From NCBI RefSeq assembly GCF_000321225.1, contig NW_004450330.1:4192660-4256659 (forward strand): a stretch of 64,000 nucleotides of DNA. The letters are read 5' to 3'. The position numbers and the translations under genes were made by a program. The notes beneath the pieces were generated by a model, which worked only from the letters and a program-made list of their open reading frames with translations, did no database searches and was not told the DNA's origin. This document shows positions 36,215 through 47,207 of the stretch, one piece after another (positions within the stretch are counted from its first letter, which is position 1; every line of letters starts with the position of its first letter). The stretch is from Odobenus rosmarus divergens (taxonomy: Eukaryota > Chordata > Mammalia > Carnivora > Odobenidae).

Positions 36215-36620
36215 AAGAAAAAAGAGTTTTATTTGGGACCAGGTGAGGACAGCTGCCCATGATACACAATCTTCACAAAGATTAGGGAGTGCTTTGGAAA
36301 AAGAAGAGTGTTATATATAGTTTTTGTTTGTTTGGGTTTTATGTGTGTGTGTGTGTGTGTTTACATCAAGAGTCACAAATCATCAGAACAAAGGACATTT
36401 CAGAAAATTACAAACTTTATTTTATGCTTTTAATGTATACCAGGTTGCAAGCTTCAGAGATTGGGAACAGAAATTGGGGAGATTTTTACTCTTATCTTTA
36501 GTTTGAAATGTTTCTTTTAGGTTATTTGCTAAAGAGCAGATGCACAATGTGTGCTCAGAACAGAAATAGAACCCATGCTTTGAAGTTTGGTGAAGTCATT
36601 CTGACCCTTACATATATAGT
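36215..36620. other. Unresolved possible ancient repeat
   Basis: Begins with 'aaagagttttatttgggacc' and continues with composition like an old LTR or LINE, but I cannot place it. A TG microsatellite occupies 36342-36361. Confidence 0.3.
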
Positions 36621-38616
36621 TTCCCAGGGAGCCCATGAGTAGGGCCCACAAACATTAAAAGTTGAGAATTTCTTTTATCACAGTGCTATAGATAATTTAA
36701 TATTTTATGCAGCAGTGTGCTTGTATATGCTCTGTAATTTCTAAATATTCATGTTTAGCACATTGGAAAAGTAATTTGAGGATATGTTTTTAAGTTTAGT
36801 TTGATAGTTGGCAGTATTAGCTGTGATATCTGGAAATGATATATCACAAATATATATGATGTACATAAATATATACAAATAGAAGAATAGTATTGTATAA
36901 AATTAAAAATATTACTTTTACAGGTATACTATATAAGTATGTAAAAACTTTACTTAAAATTGAGAGGTTAAAATCCTATTTTCTAAAAACTTATAGGCTT
37001 TTATAGACGAATCTGAAAACATGTGTGTTTTATATTAATAAGGGCTTCAAGGTTTATTGAAGATAGTAATTTTGAAACATTTTTAAATAGAATATGTTTC
37101 AACTTCATTAAAAGTATAGATTAAATATATTTTAAGTCATACAAATTATTTTAGGTAACAAAATCATAAAATGTTGGAAAATACTCAAATATTCATATTT
37201 CTAAAGTGTTTCTTACTAACATAAATTTCCTTCATAAAACATTGTTTTCTTACTCATTTTGAAAAAGCATGACCTTTACATTTTAGGGATGGATCGTGTT
37301 TATATTTTCTAAAACATCTAGTATACTACTCACAGATATTTATCATCAAAAAGAATCAATATATTTGGAATACTTATATTTGTAAGAAAAAAAAGTGACA
37401 TTCATTTTTATTCAATTATTTTAACTACTTTGCCAAAAGATAACCAGAATACTTATCTAGGGTTAGAAAGATCTTCATAGATATTCTCTGTATACTTATA
37501 AACTATTTGTAAGTCTACTATACATTTTAAAGATCTCATTTTGTGAAATTAATGACCTGGATGTTGGCATGTATAATTTGTACACCTGATTTCTACCTGT
37601 GTAAAGGGACAATAGTTTTTCTCTGAAAAATACCGTGAATGAAAGTCATGCAAGGTATGACCTTTGCCCCTTGAGCCTAGAACATTTAGCTTGTTCTCAA
37701 AATATTTTTAAGGTAGTATTTATTTTAAAAGACATACATTTTCCAGCTCACCTTTCTTTTAGTAGCTTACCAAAAGTACTCTTTGATATATGAGTTTGTG
37801 AAACAAAATCTAGAAAATAAAATGAGACATATTAAAAATATCTGGACTGTCATGTAACTCTACAGTAAACCTCCCATAGTGCATAGTTTTCTTACAACAT
37901 ATTTCTTTAAGTCATCAATAATATATTCTTGCACCCATCAACAGTGTATACTGACAAAAGAAAGCATTTTTATTTGTTTCTATTTTGTTTTCTGTGTACT
38001 ATTCTAGCTAATTTCACTGCTTCAGTAGAATGAATGTTTCAGCAATGGTATATGGCCTTTGTCTTCATTATTAAGAAACATGAAAAGAAACTTCATTAAT
38101 TTTCTGAAATATTGCCCATGGGTTTTTGTCTTCTCTTTTAGTGTGGCTGCCCAATAAGAAAAACTGACCCTGCCATCTTTTAGTAGATAACATGTTCTAA
38201 AATATTTATCATTCTTTATTACTGTTTTTTTAGTAGAAAGATTATTAAGTCAATTTTACATTTTCTTAAATATTGGTTAAGACTAGAGAACATAATCTAT
38301 AAAACAACTTACCTGGATACAAAAAGAGTGTCTTATAATGCAACTTACAGAAAAGTAAGGGAGGATGGCCCTTAAAACTCCTCTGCCTGTGGAAACTCAA
38401 CACTTATTAAGGATATCCCACATAGCAAGAGGCCATGTGACTACCTAAGGAGACTAGTTCTACTCTAAATACTAAATATTACTAAGGCTTAAGTTCTATC
38501 TTATTTTTAGGTTAAAAAATAATAATAGAAGGCCTTATATTTATCCCCTAGACCACAATTTGTTTTGTACCTTGGAAATAACTCTTTTATGTAAATGAAT
38601 GAATTTACTGGTAATT
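36621..38616. other. Very AT-rich unassigned DNA
   Basis: About 2 kb with no gene or repeat recognised. Stops are dense in every frame. Confidence 0.5.
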
Positions 38617-39014
38617 CAGTGACTCTCAACTGTCAATGTACCTAAGGAATACTCTGGTGTGCTTTAAAATGCACATACTTTTTTAAAAAGATTTTATTTA
38701 TTTTAGAGAGAGAGAGTGGGCACAGCAGGAGGAGCAGGGGGAGAGGGACAGGCAGACTCTGGAAGTGTGTAATATAGAGAATATTTATAAACAAAAAATA
38801 CTGCTGGGAGCACAGAGCCTGATGAGGAGCTTGATCCCAGGACCCTGAGATCATGACCTGGGCTGAAATCAAAAGTCAGATGCTTAACCGACTGAGCCAT
38901 CCAGACATCCCTAAAATGTGTATTCTTATGCCCTCCTCTAGACCTGCTGAATCAGAATCATTGGGAGGTGGTGTTAAAACCAGATAGCTAAATTTGGAAA
39001 ACTCCCCTGGTGAT
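38617..39014 (+). mobile_element. MER5A-like hAT element split by a SINE
   Basis: The left arm is CAGTGACTCTCAACTGTC (38617 on). The right arm is 38927-39014 with CCTGCTGAATCAGAATCATT and CCCCTGGTGATT, which are MER5A landmarks. A minus-strand SINE sits between the arms. The far-right terminal repeat is missing, apparently replaced by T-rich sequence before the next SINE. Confidence 0.75.
38680..38910 (-). mobile_element. CAN-SINE with foreign internal segment
   Basis: Reverse-complement layout: AAAAGATTTTATTTATTTTA tail, 'gaccctgagatcatgacc' body and GACTGAGCCATCCAGACATC head. About 45 bp at roughly 38760-38805 (GTGTGTAATATAGAGAATAT and onward) does not belong to the SINE. Flanks at about 38664-38679 and 38911-38926 are a diverged duplication (ttaaaatgcacat, ctaaaatgtgtat). 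Confidence 0.88.
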
Positions 39015-39037
39015 TTTTTTTTTAAATACTCTCTATA

Positions 39038-39366
39038 GGGCGCCTGGGTGGCTCAGTTGGTTAAGCGACTGCCTTCGGCTCAGGTCATGATCCTGGAGTC
39101 CCTGGATCGAGTCCTGCATCGGGCTCCCTGCTCAGCGGGGAGTCTGCTTCTCCCTCTGACCCTCCCCCCATCTCATGTGCTTTCTCTCTCATTCTCTCTC
39201 CCTCTCTCAAATAAATAAATAAAATCTTTAAAAATAAAATAAAATTTTTTTTATTTTATTTTAAAATATTAATTAATATTTTATTTTAAATTAAATTAAA
39301 TTATTTTATTTTAAATTAAATTAAAATTATTTTAAAATATTAAAAATTAATTAATATTTTAAAAAT
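39038..39366 (+). mobile_element. CAN-SINE with expanded AT-only tail
   Basis: Head GGGCGCCTGGGTGGCTCAGT and body CATGATCCTGGAGTCCCTGG end in AAATCTTTAAAAATAAAATA at about 39240. About 125 bp made only of A and T follow, with many palindromic TTTTAAAA, TTAATTAA and AATATT units, up to 39366. The 14-bp duplications aaatactctctata (39024-39037) and aaatactgtctata (39367-39380) enclose both parts, so the AT block belongs to the insertion. Confidence 0.94.
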
Positions 39367-39380
39367 AAATACTGTCTATA

Positions 39381-40747
39381 TTACACACTGATAGCTATTG
39401 ATTTAAAGTATGGAAAGTTAAGTCAATGGAGTAGATGGATGAGGACACACGACTTGCCCGAGATAGGTCGTTTCCCAATGTACACTTGCAACGTGCTATT
39501 CTGACCGGTGTTACAGTTAGACAATATAAATAGCTCCAAGAAAGCTTTGTGTAAAGTCAGGGCGATTGTGTATAGTGCCTAGCATTGCAGGTTCCTTTAC
39601 AGGTGAAAAAGAATCATGAGATACAAAACTGTTACCTAAACAGAATCATTAAGTACTTTTTACTCTTTTAATGGTATGTGGTTGTGTATTTGCCATGGTA
39701 CATTTCAAATATAACTTTAAGACATTTGCTTTTTTTCCCTCTCTTTTAACGTGATATCCACTAGTAACAGTGAAGTTTTCACAATATTTTCCTTTTCAGT
39801 TGGTTGTGCTAAGAGATAGAAAATTTAATTCAATTTAGATTACTGTAAGGTAATTAGTCTTGGGATATGGGGACTGGGACATGGATCAGTCCTGCAGTAC
39901 TGATGAGGAAAAATGATACAGAAGTGACTGTAGCAAAATAATTGTCAACATCAGACCTAGGGCGCGGCTTCAGAAAAGAAAACAAGTTAAAGTAAAGTAG
40001 CCACTGAGGATAAGAGAGAAAGCATGTTTTGAAGATGAGATTGGACATACTGTAGACGTAATGACATTGAAAGTTAGGCAGATGACAAGATAACAGGGCT
40101 CCCCAAAGACCAGGGGAGAGGTCGAAAAGTAAATGGATTAGGAGTTACTAATAAAGGAGATCACGATTGGCTTGACCTTTAAGACAGATGTCTGATCTTA
40201 AGGAATAAAAATTAAAGACTCTATTTTAAGGCAAAGTAAATTCAGCATTTTTAAAGGCTATATTATCATAGATTTAGAAATTAGGCACAATATATTCAGA
40301 TTCTTTAACTTTCTGAACTAAGCTTTTAACCTAAGTACATTTTCAGTTTTTAATTCTTACCTTCTCTACTTCCAGTAACAACAGGTATGACATATATTTA
40401 TAACAAATGTGTAGTGACATAAAATACTTGAAATAATGTGCACATCTAAATTATGAACAAAATATTCTTAAAACTATTAAGCAGAAGAATTTTGATACAG
40501 CTAAAGGAATCAACCTAGCTTAATATCCAGAACTTTATGAGAATAGGTCACACTTACTTTTTTTAAAAGAATACTTATTTCATGCCTCGTAAAATCTCAG
40601 CTAGGAAAAGTTACTACCGGACAATATTGTTGTGTTCTCATATTCTTCTACTACGATGTCAAGAAAAATAAAATTGAAAGTAAAAATATTTTAACAGTGT
40701 TAAGAATAGTTTATATTATCAACAGAAATATTCTATAATGAAAATAT
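39381..40747. other. Unassigned non-coding stretch
   Basis: No gene or clear repeat recognised in about 1.4 kb. Confidence 0.5.
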
Positions 40748-40762
40748 CAATTCATAAAGTTT

Positions 40763-40960
40763 TTTTTTTAATTTTTTTTTTTTTGAGAGAGAGAGAGAGA
40801 GAGAGAATGAGAGATAGAGAGCACGAGAGGGAAGAGGGTCAGAGGGAGAAGCAGACTCCCCGCCGAGCAGGGAGCCCGATGTGGCACTCGATCCCTGGAC
40901 TCCAGGATCATGACCCGAGCCGAAGGCAGTCGCTTAACCAACTGAGCCACCCAGGTGCCC
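40763..40960 (-). mobile_element. CAN-SINE, minus strand, young
   Basis: T-rich tail, a (GA)n microsatellite at about 40784-40805 (the CT-rich body reversed), body CTCCAGGATCATGACCCG and head GAGCCACCCAGGTGCCCC. A perfect 15-bp duplication, caattcataaagttt, lies at 40748-40762 and 40961-40975. Confidence 0.96.
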
Positions 40961-41494
40961 CAATTCATAAAGTTTAATGTGGCTCACCATCCAGCTTCTA
41001 AATATATGTCTGGTATCTCCTTCCTATATAAAAAAGAAAAGAAATACAGGGAAATATTACTGATCTTAGACTCATCCCTTAGCAGCATGATAAATTTGAA
41101 CTTCATCTTTCTGGTCAGCCCTAAAGATAAGAGCTATAAAGTAGCAATTTAGCTTAATTTTATCTTCCAACTCTTCACAGATTCCAAGTAATGAAAATTC
41201 TCAGAAAGTGATGTCTGCTTCTCCTGTTTTATCTCCTACATTTTGTCTAAATCAAGACACTAGTAATTTACTCCTAGACAGTACAAATTGCCCTCTCTTT
41301 CAACCTAGACCAGTCATAAAATTATGTTAAGAATTAATTTTAGATGTAGAATTAGGAATAATGTTACCATTGACCAAGCTTTCATACACTCATTGACCAG
41401 TTGTTACTCTTCAACAAAATGTCCATTCACTTGCAGCCTCTTTTCTTTTCTGCTTTTGTTTCCCTTTTGCTTCAGATTCCATTTATAGGAACAA

Positions 41495-41800
41495 TGACAC
41501 ATTGCGGATAAGATCTTTTAACTGTAGCATATGTTGTAAATATTTTCTCCCATTCTGTCACTTGTTATTTTTGTTGGAGACATCTTTTATCTTGCAAGTG
41601 TATTGAATTTGTCAGCCTTTTATGTATCACTTTATGGTTTTGTTTCAAAAATAATCAGGCCGTTATGTTCTCCAGCATTTAGAATCATTTTAATCTCTTG
41701 AGTGGAACACACATTTTTATCAAAATTTCATATCACTCTTTATCTCATTTTATGCTTTTTGCCTTGGATTTTTTTGGTCATATTGCCGTTTTGAACAATT
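41495..41800 (-). mobile_element. Probable old L1 ORF2 fragment
   Basis: Landmarks such as 'ttgtaaatattttctcccattctgtcacttg' and TTTATGGTTTTGTTTCAAAA match reverse-complemented L1 ORF2 as remembered. Diverged, with poor boundaries. Confidence 0.5.
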
Positions 41801-41983
41801 ATTAATATTACTGTGGTGAAAGTGGCCAGTTGTCTACACAAAAGCCCTTTTCTCCTTTTCTGCTCAAGTACATGGCTAATGGTTGCTATATTGGAGAGTC
41901 CCATTCTATAACCTCACCTGTTTTCCTCTTCCTCAGTCACACACTTACTGAGATTAAGTATTTGTTTACTTGCCTATTTTAGT

Positions 41984-42508
41984 ATGTGTGGTATTTTCCC
42001 ATCACTGCTGTAACAAAGTACGACAATTAGTGCCTGAAAACAACACAGATTTATTATCTTGCAGTTTACAAAGTCAAAATGTGAAATAGGAATCACTGGG
42101 CTAAAATCAATTTGTCAACATGGACTGTATTTTTCTCTGAAGGCTCCGGGAAAATTCTGCTGCATGCCTTTTCTAGCTTCTAGAAACCTTCTTCATTCCC
42201 TGACTTATGGTAAGCATCTTCAAAAGCAGCAATCTGTTTTCAAAACCAGCAATCTTATCACTTTAACTTCCATTTATGTAGTCACATCTCTGCATATAAT
42301 TTTCTGCTTCTGACTTTCCTGCCTACCTCTTTCACTTAAAAGAGCTCTTGTATTATCTTGGACCAATCCACGATAATCTCCCTAGCTCAAAATTCTTAAT
42401 TTAATTATTTCTACAAAATGTCTTTCCTGTTTTAAAATAACATATTCAGTTTCCAGGGATTAGGACATGGACATGTTTGGGCATCTATTTTTCCACCTAC
42501 AATAGTAT
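41984..42508 (-). mobile_element. MLT1-type solo LTR (ERVL-MaLR relic)
   Basis: Resembles an MLT1 LTR read in reverse: TGTGGTATTTTCCCATCACT, 'tgctgtaacaaagtacgaca', CAACACAGATTTATTATCTT at one end, and 'gggattaggacatggacatgtttgggcatctattt' at the other. No internal retroviral sequence lies beside it, so it is a solo, decayed LTR. Confidence 0.72.
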
Positions 42509-42759
42509 GGAACATAGTATGTAAATCTTTAAGTTCAAAAACTGTTTTTTCATTTGTTAAGTACACAGCACATAAGCAGTACTATAATACTTTCACATTT
42601 TTTTTAAAGTTTTGAATATTTTTAAGCCAAAATGAAAACTCTAAAAAGTTATAAGGAGAAAAAATTTCATAGGAGTATACTTCATAAATAAAAACAAAGA
42701 AATCAAGACTTCCTGCCCTTTCCCCACAAGTAACTTTCCATGTAATAAAATGTCCGACA

Positions 42760-43433
42760 TTAAGAATTCCTCATATCAGTGAGGTCATATGATACATGTC
42801 TTTCTCTGATTGACTCATTTCACTCAGCATAACACCCTCCAGTTCCATCCACATCGTTGCAAATGGCAAGATCTCATTCCTCTTGATGGCTGCATAATAT
42901 TCCATTGTGTATATATACCACATCTTCTTTATCCATTCATCTGTCAAATTCTTAATCTCAGGAAACAAACTGAGGGTTGCTGGAGTGGTGGGGGGTAGGA
43001 GGGATGGGGTGGCTGGGTGATAGACATTGGGGAGGGTAGGTGCTATGGTGAGTGCTGTGAATTGTGCAACACTGTTGAATCACAGACCTGTACCTCTGAA
43101 ACAAATAATGCAATATGTTAAGAAAAAAAAAAAAAGAAGATAACAGGAGGGGAAGAATGAAGGGGAGTAAATCGGAGGGGGAGACGAACCATGAGAGACG
43201 ATGGACTCCGAAAAACAAACTGAGGGTTCTAGAGGGAGGGGAGTGGGGGGATGGGTTAGCCTGGTGATGGGTATTAAAGAGGGCATGTTCTGCGTGGAGC
43301 ACTGGGTGTTATGCACAAACAATGACTCATGGAACACTACATCAAAAACTAATGATGTAATGTATGGTGATTAATATAACAATAAAAAAATTTAAAGAGA
43401 AAAAAGTGCAAAATAAATAAATAAATAATAAAA
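42760..43433 (+). mobile_element. Young L1 with 5' inversion (twin priming)
   Basis: The left part, 42760 to about 42952, reads on the minus strand as the ORF2 C-terminus (MWYIYTMEYYAAIKRNE, then a stop after MTSLI). The right part, about 42953-43385, is plus-strand 3' UTR ending GTATGGTGATTAATATAACA and a poly(A)/AAAT tail to 43433. A perfect 16-bp duplication, aataaaatgtccgaca, lies at 42744-42759 and 43434-43449. The inversion with one enclosing duplication is the known outcome of twin-primed reverse transcription. The junction repeats a few bases of AATTCTTA. Confidence 0.95.
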
Positions 43434-43540
43434 AATAAAATGTCCGACAAAAAATTAAAAGACAAATTACAAAGTGGGAGAAAATATTTACAACACATAC
43501 AATGTAGAAGAGATTTTTTTTTTCTTCAAGAATACATAAA

Positions 43541-43719
43541 AGAGGGGTGGCATAGTTAGTTAAGTGCCTGCCGTCAGCTAGGGTCCTGGGATAGAGTCCC
43601 ATGTCAGACTCCCTGATCAATGGGAAGTCTGCTTCTCCCTCTCCCTCTCCCCCTCCCTCTGTTCATGCTCTCTGTCTCTCTCTCTCTCAAATAAATAAAT
43701 AAAGTCTTTACAAGAAAAA
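43541..43719 (+). mobile_element. CAN-SINE, rearranged copy
   Basis: The head is diverged (GAGGGGTGGCATAGTTAGTT). The CAGGTCATGATCC block is missing after CGTCAGCTAGG, and the CT-rich body and tail are intact. A 13-bp duplication, aagaatacataaa, lies at 43528-43540 and 43720-43732. Confidence 0.93.
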
Positions 43720-43746
43720 AAGAATACATAAAGATCCCTGGAAACA

Positions 43747-43926
43747 GGAGCACCTGGGTAGCTCAGTCTGTTAAGCAAATGCCTTCAGCTCAGGTCATGA
43801 TCTTGGGCTCCTGGGATCAAGACCTGCACCAGGCTTTCTGATCAGCTGCAATTCTGTTTCTCCCTCTCCCTCTGTGATCTCTCTCACATTCACTCTCTCT
43901 CAAATTAATAAATAAAATCTTAAAAA
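43747..43926 (+). mobile_element. CAN-SINE adjoining the previous SINE
   Basis: Head GGAGCACCTGGGTAGCTCAG, body CATGATCTTGGGCTCCTGGG and tail AATAAATAAAATCTT. The 15-bp duplications agatccctggaaaca (43732-43746) and agatctctggaaaca (43927-43941) differ at one base. Its left duplication abuts the right duplication of the previous SINE. Confidence 0.94.
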
Positions 43927-43941
43927 AGATCTCTGGAAACA

Positions 43942-45189
43942 AGAGGTAATGATGCTCAATATCAGTTGTGGTCAGGTAGATATACATTACAATAAAAAGA
44001 TTTATATAAGAATATCATGTTATCTAGTATGTGGGGAGGCTGTAATATAATTCATTTATACACCCTTGGTGGAAGTAAGCTGTGTACAAATTTGAAGGAA
44101 TATATCTTCTGGAAATTAAAAATACTTCTACATTTAAATGTTCTAGAGACATACAAATGAGCACAAAGAATCATGTGTAAGCCTGTTTCTGAAACATTTG
44201 AAATAAGCAATATTGGTGGAGAATATAATTGCACTGCAATAAGGAAATGATTGAGTTCATCTGGTTATACCCATATACCTTTTCAGAGGTAAAAAATAAT
44301 GAGATACAGCCTTCTCCATTAACATATAAATACCCCAGAGTTCCCCTTTACCTAGTTGTGTCACCAAGGTAACAGGCCCTGCTTACATAGGCCATAGGGG
44401 ATGGTCCCTTTAGTTGTGTAGATACTATGGCTGCCCATCTGCCAGGATGATGCAGGAAACGGGTTCATAATGAGGATCTGAGAAGAAAGCTGTTGTCCAA
44501 CGATATAAAACCTGCGGGAAATCTACAAACTTAGACACTGATCAAATCAGCAATGAATATTTGTATGATTCTCAGTCAAGGAAACTTTTACAACTGCTGA
44601 TTTAACATAAATAACTAACAAATATATTCCACTCTAGGAAATCTAATAAAATATATGAAAACCCAGATGTATAAAGAAGATTTTTGAAGATTTTGAAAAA
44701 GTAGAATTTGCCATAAATGAATATAAAGGACCTCTGATTTCATAGTGCATAGAAGATATTATTAATGAAAATGAAATTTAATTTACTAATAAATGTTTAA
44801 GAAATATAATTTATCATTATGTGTTTAAGGGTTCATTTATTGCATACAGCAAGAAAAGTTGCATTTTAAAAGCCTATTCTCTTTTCCCCACATTTTTGGG
44901 GAGCTGGTTGTTCACAAATTCTTCTAATAATTTTTGATTTTAAATAATAGCAAGGGATCAGAGCATTAGAAGAACCTTGAGACCCAAATGAATTTGTTTT
45001 GTTTTGTTTGGCAGCCCAAATGAGTTTTGAGCATTAAAGTCAACCATGCAGTCCAGTCTACCCTAGACCTCCCTTAGCCACTATTTCAGTTCCATTGTAA
45101 TGGGAATTAGTAACAAATGAGAAAAGGGAGCTGGGTCAGCGCAGTATTTTAGTCTATCGGCCCATGTCTGTATATAACTGTGTGTGACT
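43942..45189. other. Unassigned non-coding stretch
   Basis: No gene or clear repeat. The segment at about 44330-44530 is less AT-rich than the rest but matches nothing I recognise. Confidence 0.45.
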
Positions 45190-45200
45190 TGATTTATTAA

Positions 45201-45394
45201 TTTTTTTAAGATTTTATCTATTTATTTGACAGAGAGAGACACAGCAAGAGAGGGAACACAAGCAGGGGGAGTGGGAGAGGGAGAAGCAGGCTTCCTGCAG
45301 AGCAGGGAGCCCGATGCGGGGCTCGATCCCAGGACCCTGGGATCATGACGTGAGCCAAAGGCAGACGCTTAACGACTGAGCCACGCAGGCGCCC
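45201..45394 (-). mobile_element. CAN-SINE, minus strand
   Basis: Reverse-complement layout with AAGATTTTATCTATTTATTT tail, GACCCTGGGATCATGACG body and GAGCCACGCAGGCGCCC head. An 11-bp duplication, tgatttattaa, lies at 45190-45200 and 45395-45405. Confidence 0.95.
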
Positions 45395-45405
45395 TGATTT
45401 ATTAA

Positions 45406-46782
45406 AATATTGAAGGATACTTATGACTTTAGATTATAGTTAGGAGGAGGGTTTGCACTGAAGTTCTCTCACTTTCTGCTATAAACCATTAATTGTTTAT
45501 TATATACATCATCTCCTATTCCTGACAGACATTTTCTCAGCAGGTCTTCAACTTATTCAAAAATCTAAATTTAGAATATTTTTTGAAAACTTTTCCTCAA
45601 CAAGCTGATTTTCCTGTCTTTTATCTGTTCCATCTGTCTCCTGAGCCCTCCGGAGACATCTTTTCCTTGCACTCTCTGTCTTCCCATGCCTAATGGCCAG
45701 CATCCTTGATGAGAGTGCTCATTTTTTTTCTCTTACTTGTAAATCTGTCTCTATTTTTGTAGCATTTGTTGTAGAACAGCAGACATTTCAGTCCTCTCTC
45801 GTCAGTCTTGCGTCTCTACATTTCATTTCTCTCTCGCTCCCTCCCCCTCCCTCCCTTCTTCCCCTATCTCTCAACAGAGGGATGAACTGTTCAATAAATC
45901 AGTATTTGCATGTGAGGAATACTCTGTTTTGCAGTGTCACTTACTTCAACAATCTTTTATGTTATTGGTTTTCTTATTTGGCTGTTTATTTGGTGGTGGC
46001 TGTTTTCATTTTTTCTTAGGGTTCTTGTCCTCTCTCCCTATTTTTACATTGTAAATTTATTTGATCATTTTTTTTCTAGCTTGTACCTCTTATCCGTGTA
46101 ATGCTAGGGCCATACTAAAGTTCATTAATATTTGGGAAAATAATTTGTTCCTGTTATCTTCACTTTAAGAAATTTGTTGTTATTTGTTTTTTTAATTTCC
46201 CTGCTTCCAACAATATGTACATCTTTGTATATCCTAAATAACACTTGGTATATAACTAATAAATAATTCCTTATTACATTTAAGTAAATATCTTGATGTG
46301 TATAATAATTATACTTACTGTAAAATATATTTCATAGTTTCTGGAATGTTTTCCATATTAACTAATAACATTACTGTGTGGCTTAGGACATATTATAGAA
46401 TATATCATTTTTTAATTATTTTGTTTTATTTTCATAGTGAATATAATCTAAGAAGTCTAATATTCATTAAACCTGTATTTATAATACTCATTAGTGAAGT
46501 GAAGCTATTCTTAGATTCTACAATATCTTTAGGGTCAAAGAGCTCCAGGCACTATGCCAGAACATTCATAGACAGTTCGAATTTAATAATGAGAGAAATC
46601 CTATAGCATGATCTTAGAGCCTCATTTTTTTTCTTTTCTTTATTTTTAACTTTAGTTTGTAAAAATTGAATCACAGAGAACTTAGATATTTCTTCAAAGA
46701 CCTACATGTAGAAAATGTTAAAGCTCAGATCCGGGCACCCAGAAATTTTCTCTTGATGATTTCCTTTTATATTGCTCCAGTT
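45406..46782. other. Unassigned AT-rich DNA up to the gap
   Basis: No gene or clear repeat. Open frames at 45693-46019 and 46298-46606 (108 and 102 codons) are T-rich, hydrophobic and without recognisable domains. I read them as chance. Confidence 0.45.
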
Positions 46783-47207
46783 NNNNNNNNNNNNNNNNNN
46801 NNNNNNNNNNNNNNNNNNNNNNNNNNNNNNNNNNNNNNNNNNNNNNNNNNNNNNNNNNNNNNNNNNNNNNNNNNNNNNNNNNNNNNNNNNNNNNNNNNNN
46901 NNNNNNNNNNNNNNNNNNNNNNNNNNNNNNNNNNNNNNNNNNNNNNNNNNNNNNNNNNNNNNNNNNNNNNNNNNNNNNNNNNNNNNNNNNNNNNNNNNNN
47001 NNNNNNNNNNNNNNNNNNNNNNNNNNNNNNNNNNNNNNNNNNNNNNNNNNNNNNNNNNNNNNNNNNNNNNNNNNNNNNNNNNNNNNNNNNNNNNNNNNNN
47101 NNNNNNNNNNNNNNNNNNNNNNNNNNNNNNNNNNNNNNNNNNNNNNNNNNNNNNNNNNNNNNNNNNNNNNNNNNNNNNNNNNNNNNNNNNNNNNNNNNNN
47201 NNNNNNN
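46783..47207. other. Assembly gap (425 N)
   Basis: The bases are unknown. On the right the sequence resumes inside a minus-strand young L1 at the ORF2/3' UTR boundary. The gap therefore probably contains at least that L1's 3' UTR, which is about 430 bp in the copy at 43 kb. Confidence 0.99.

Noticed and set aside
39008..39015. tggtgatt as the right 8-bp duplication of the MER5A-like element at 38617
   Set aside because: The MER5A interior itself normally contains CCAGGTGATT at this place, so the match to tggtaatt on the left is likely coincidence.
42771..42968. 65-codon minus-strand frame as a host gene
   Set aside because: It is the C-terminus of L1 ORF2 in the inverted part of an L1 insertion.
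42958..43337. 114- and 85-codon Pro/Ser/His-rich minus-strand frames
   Set aside because: Antisense of the G-rich L1 3' UTR. The matching 75- and 99-codon frames at 63.3-63.6 kb lie over another L1 3' UTR.
45693..46606. Hydrophobic frames of 108 and 102 codons
   Set aside because: T-rich DNA yields Phe/Leu/Ile-rich frames by chance. No domain, no splice context, no recognisable homology.
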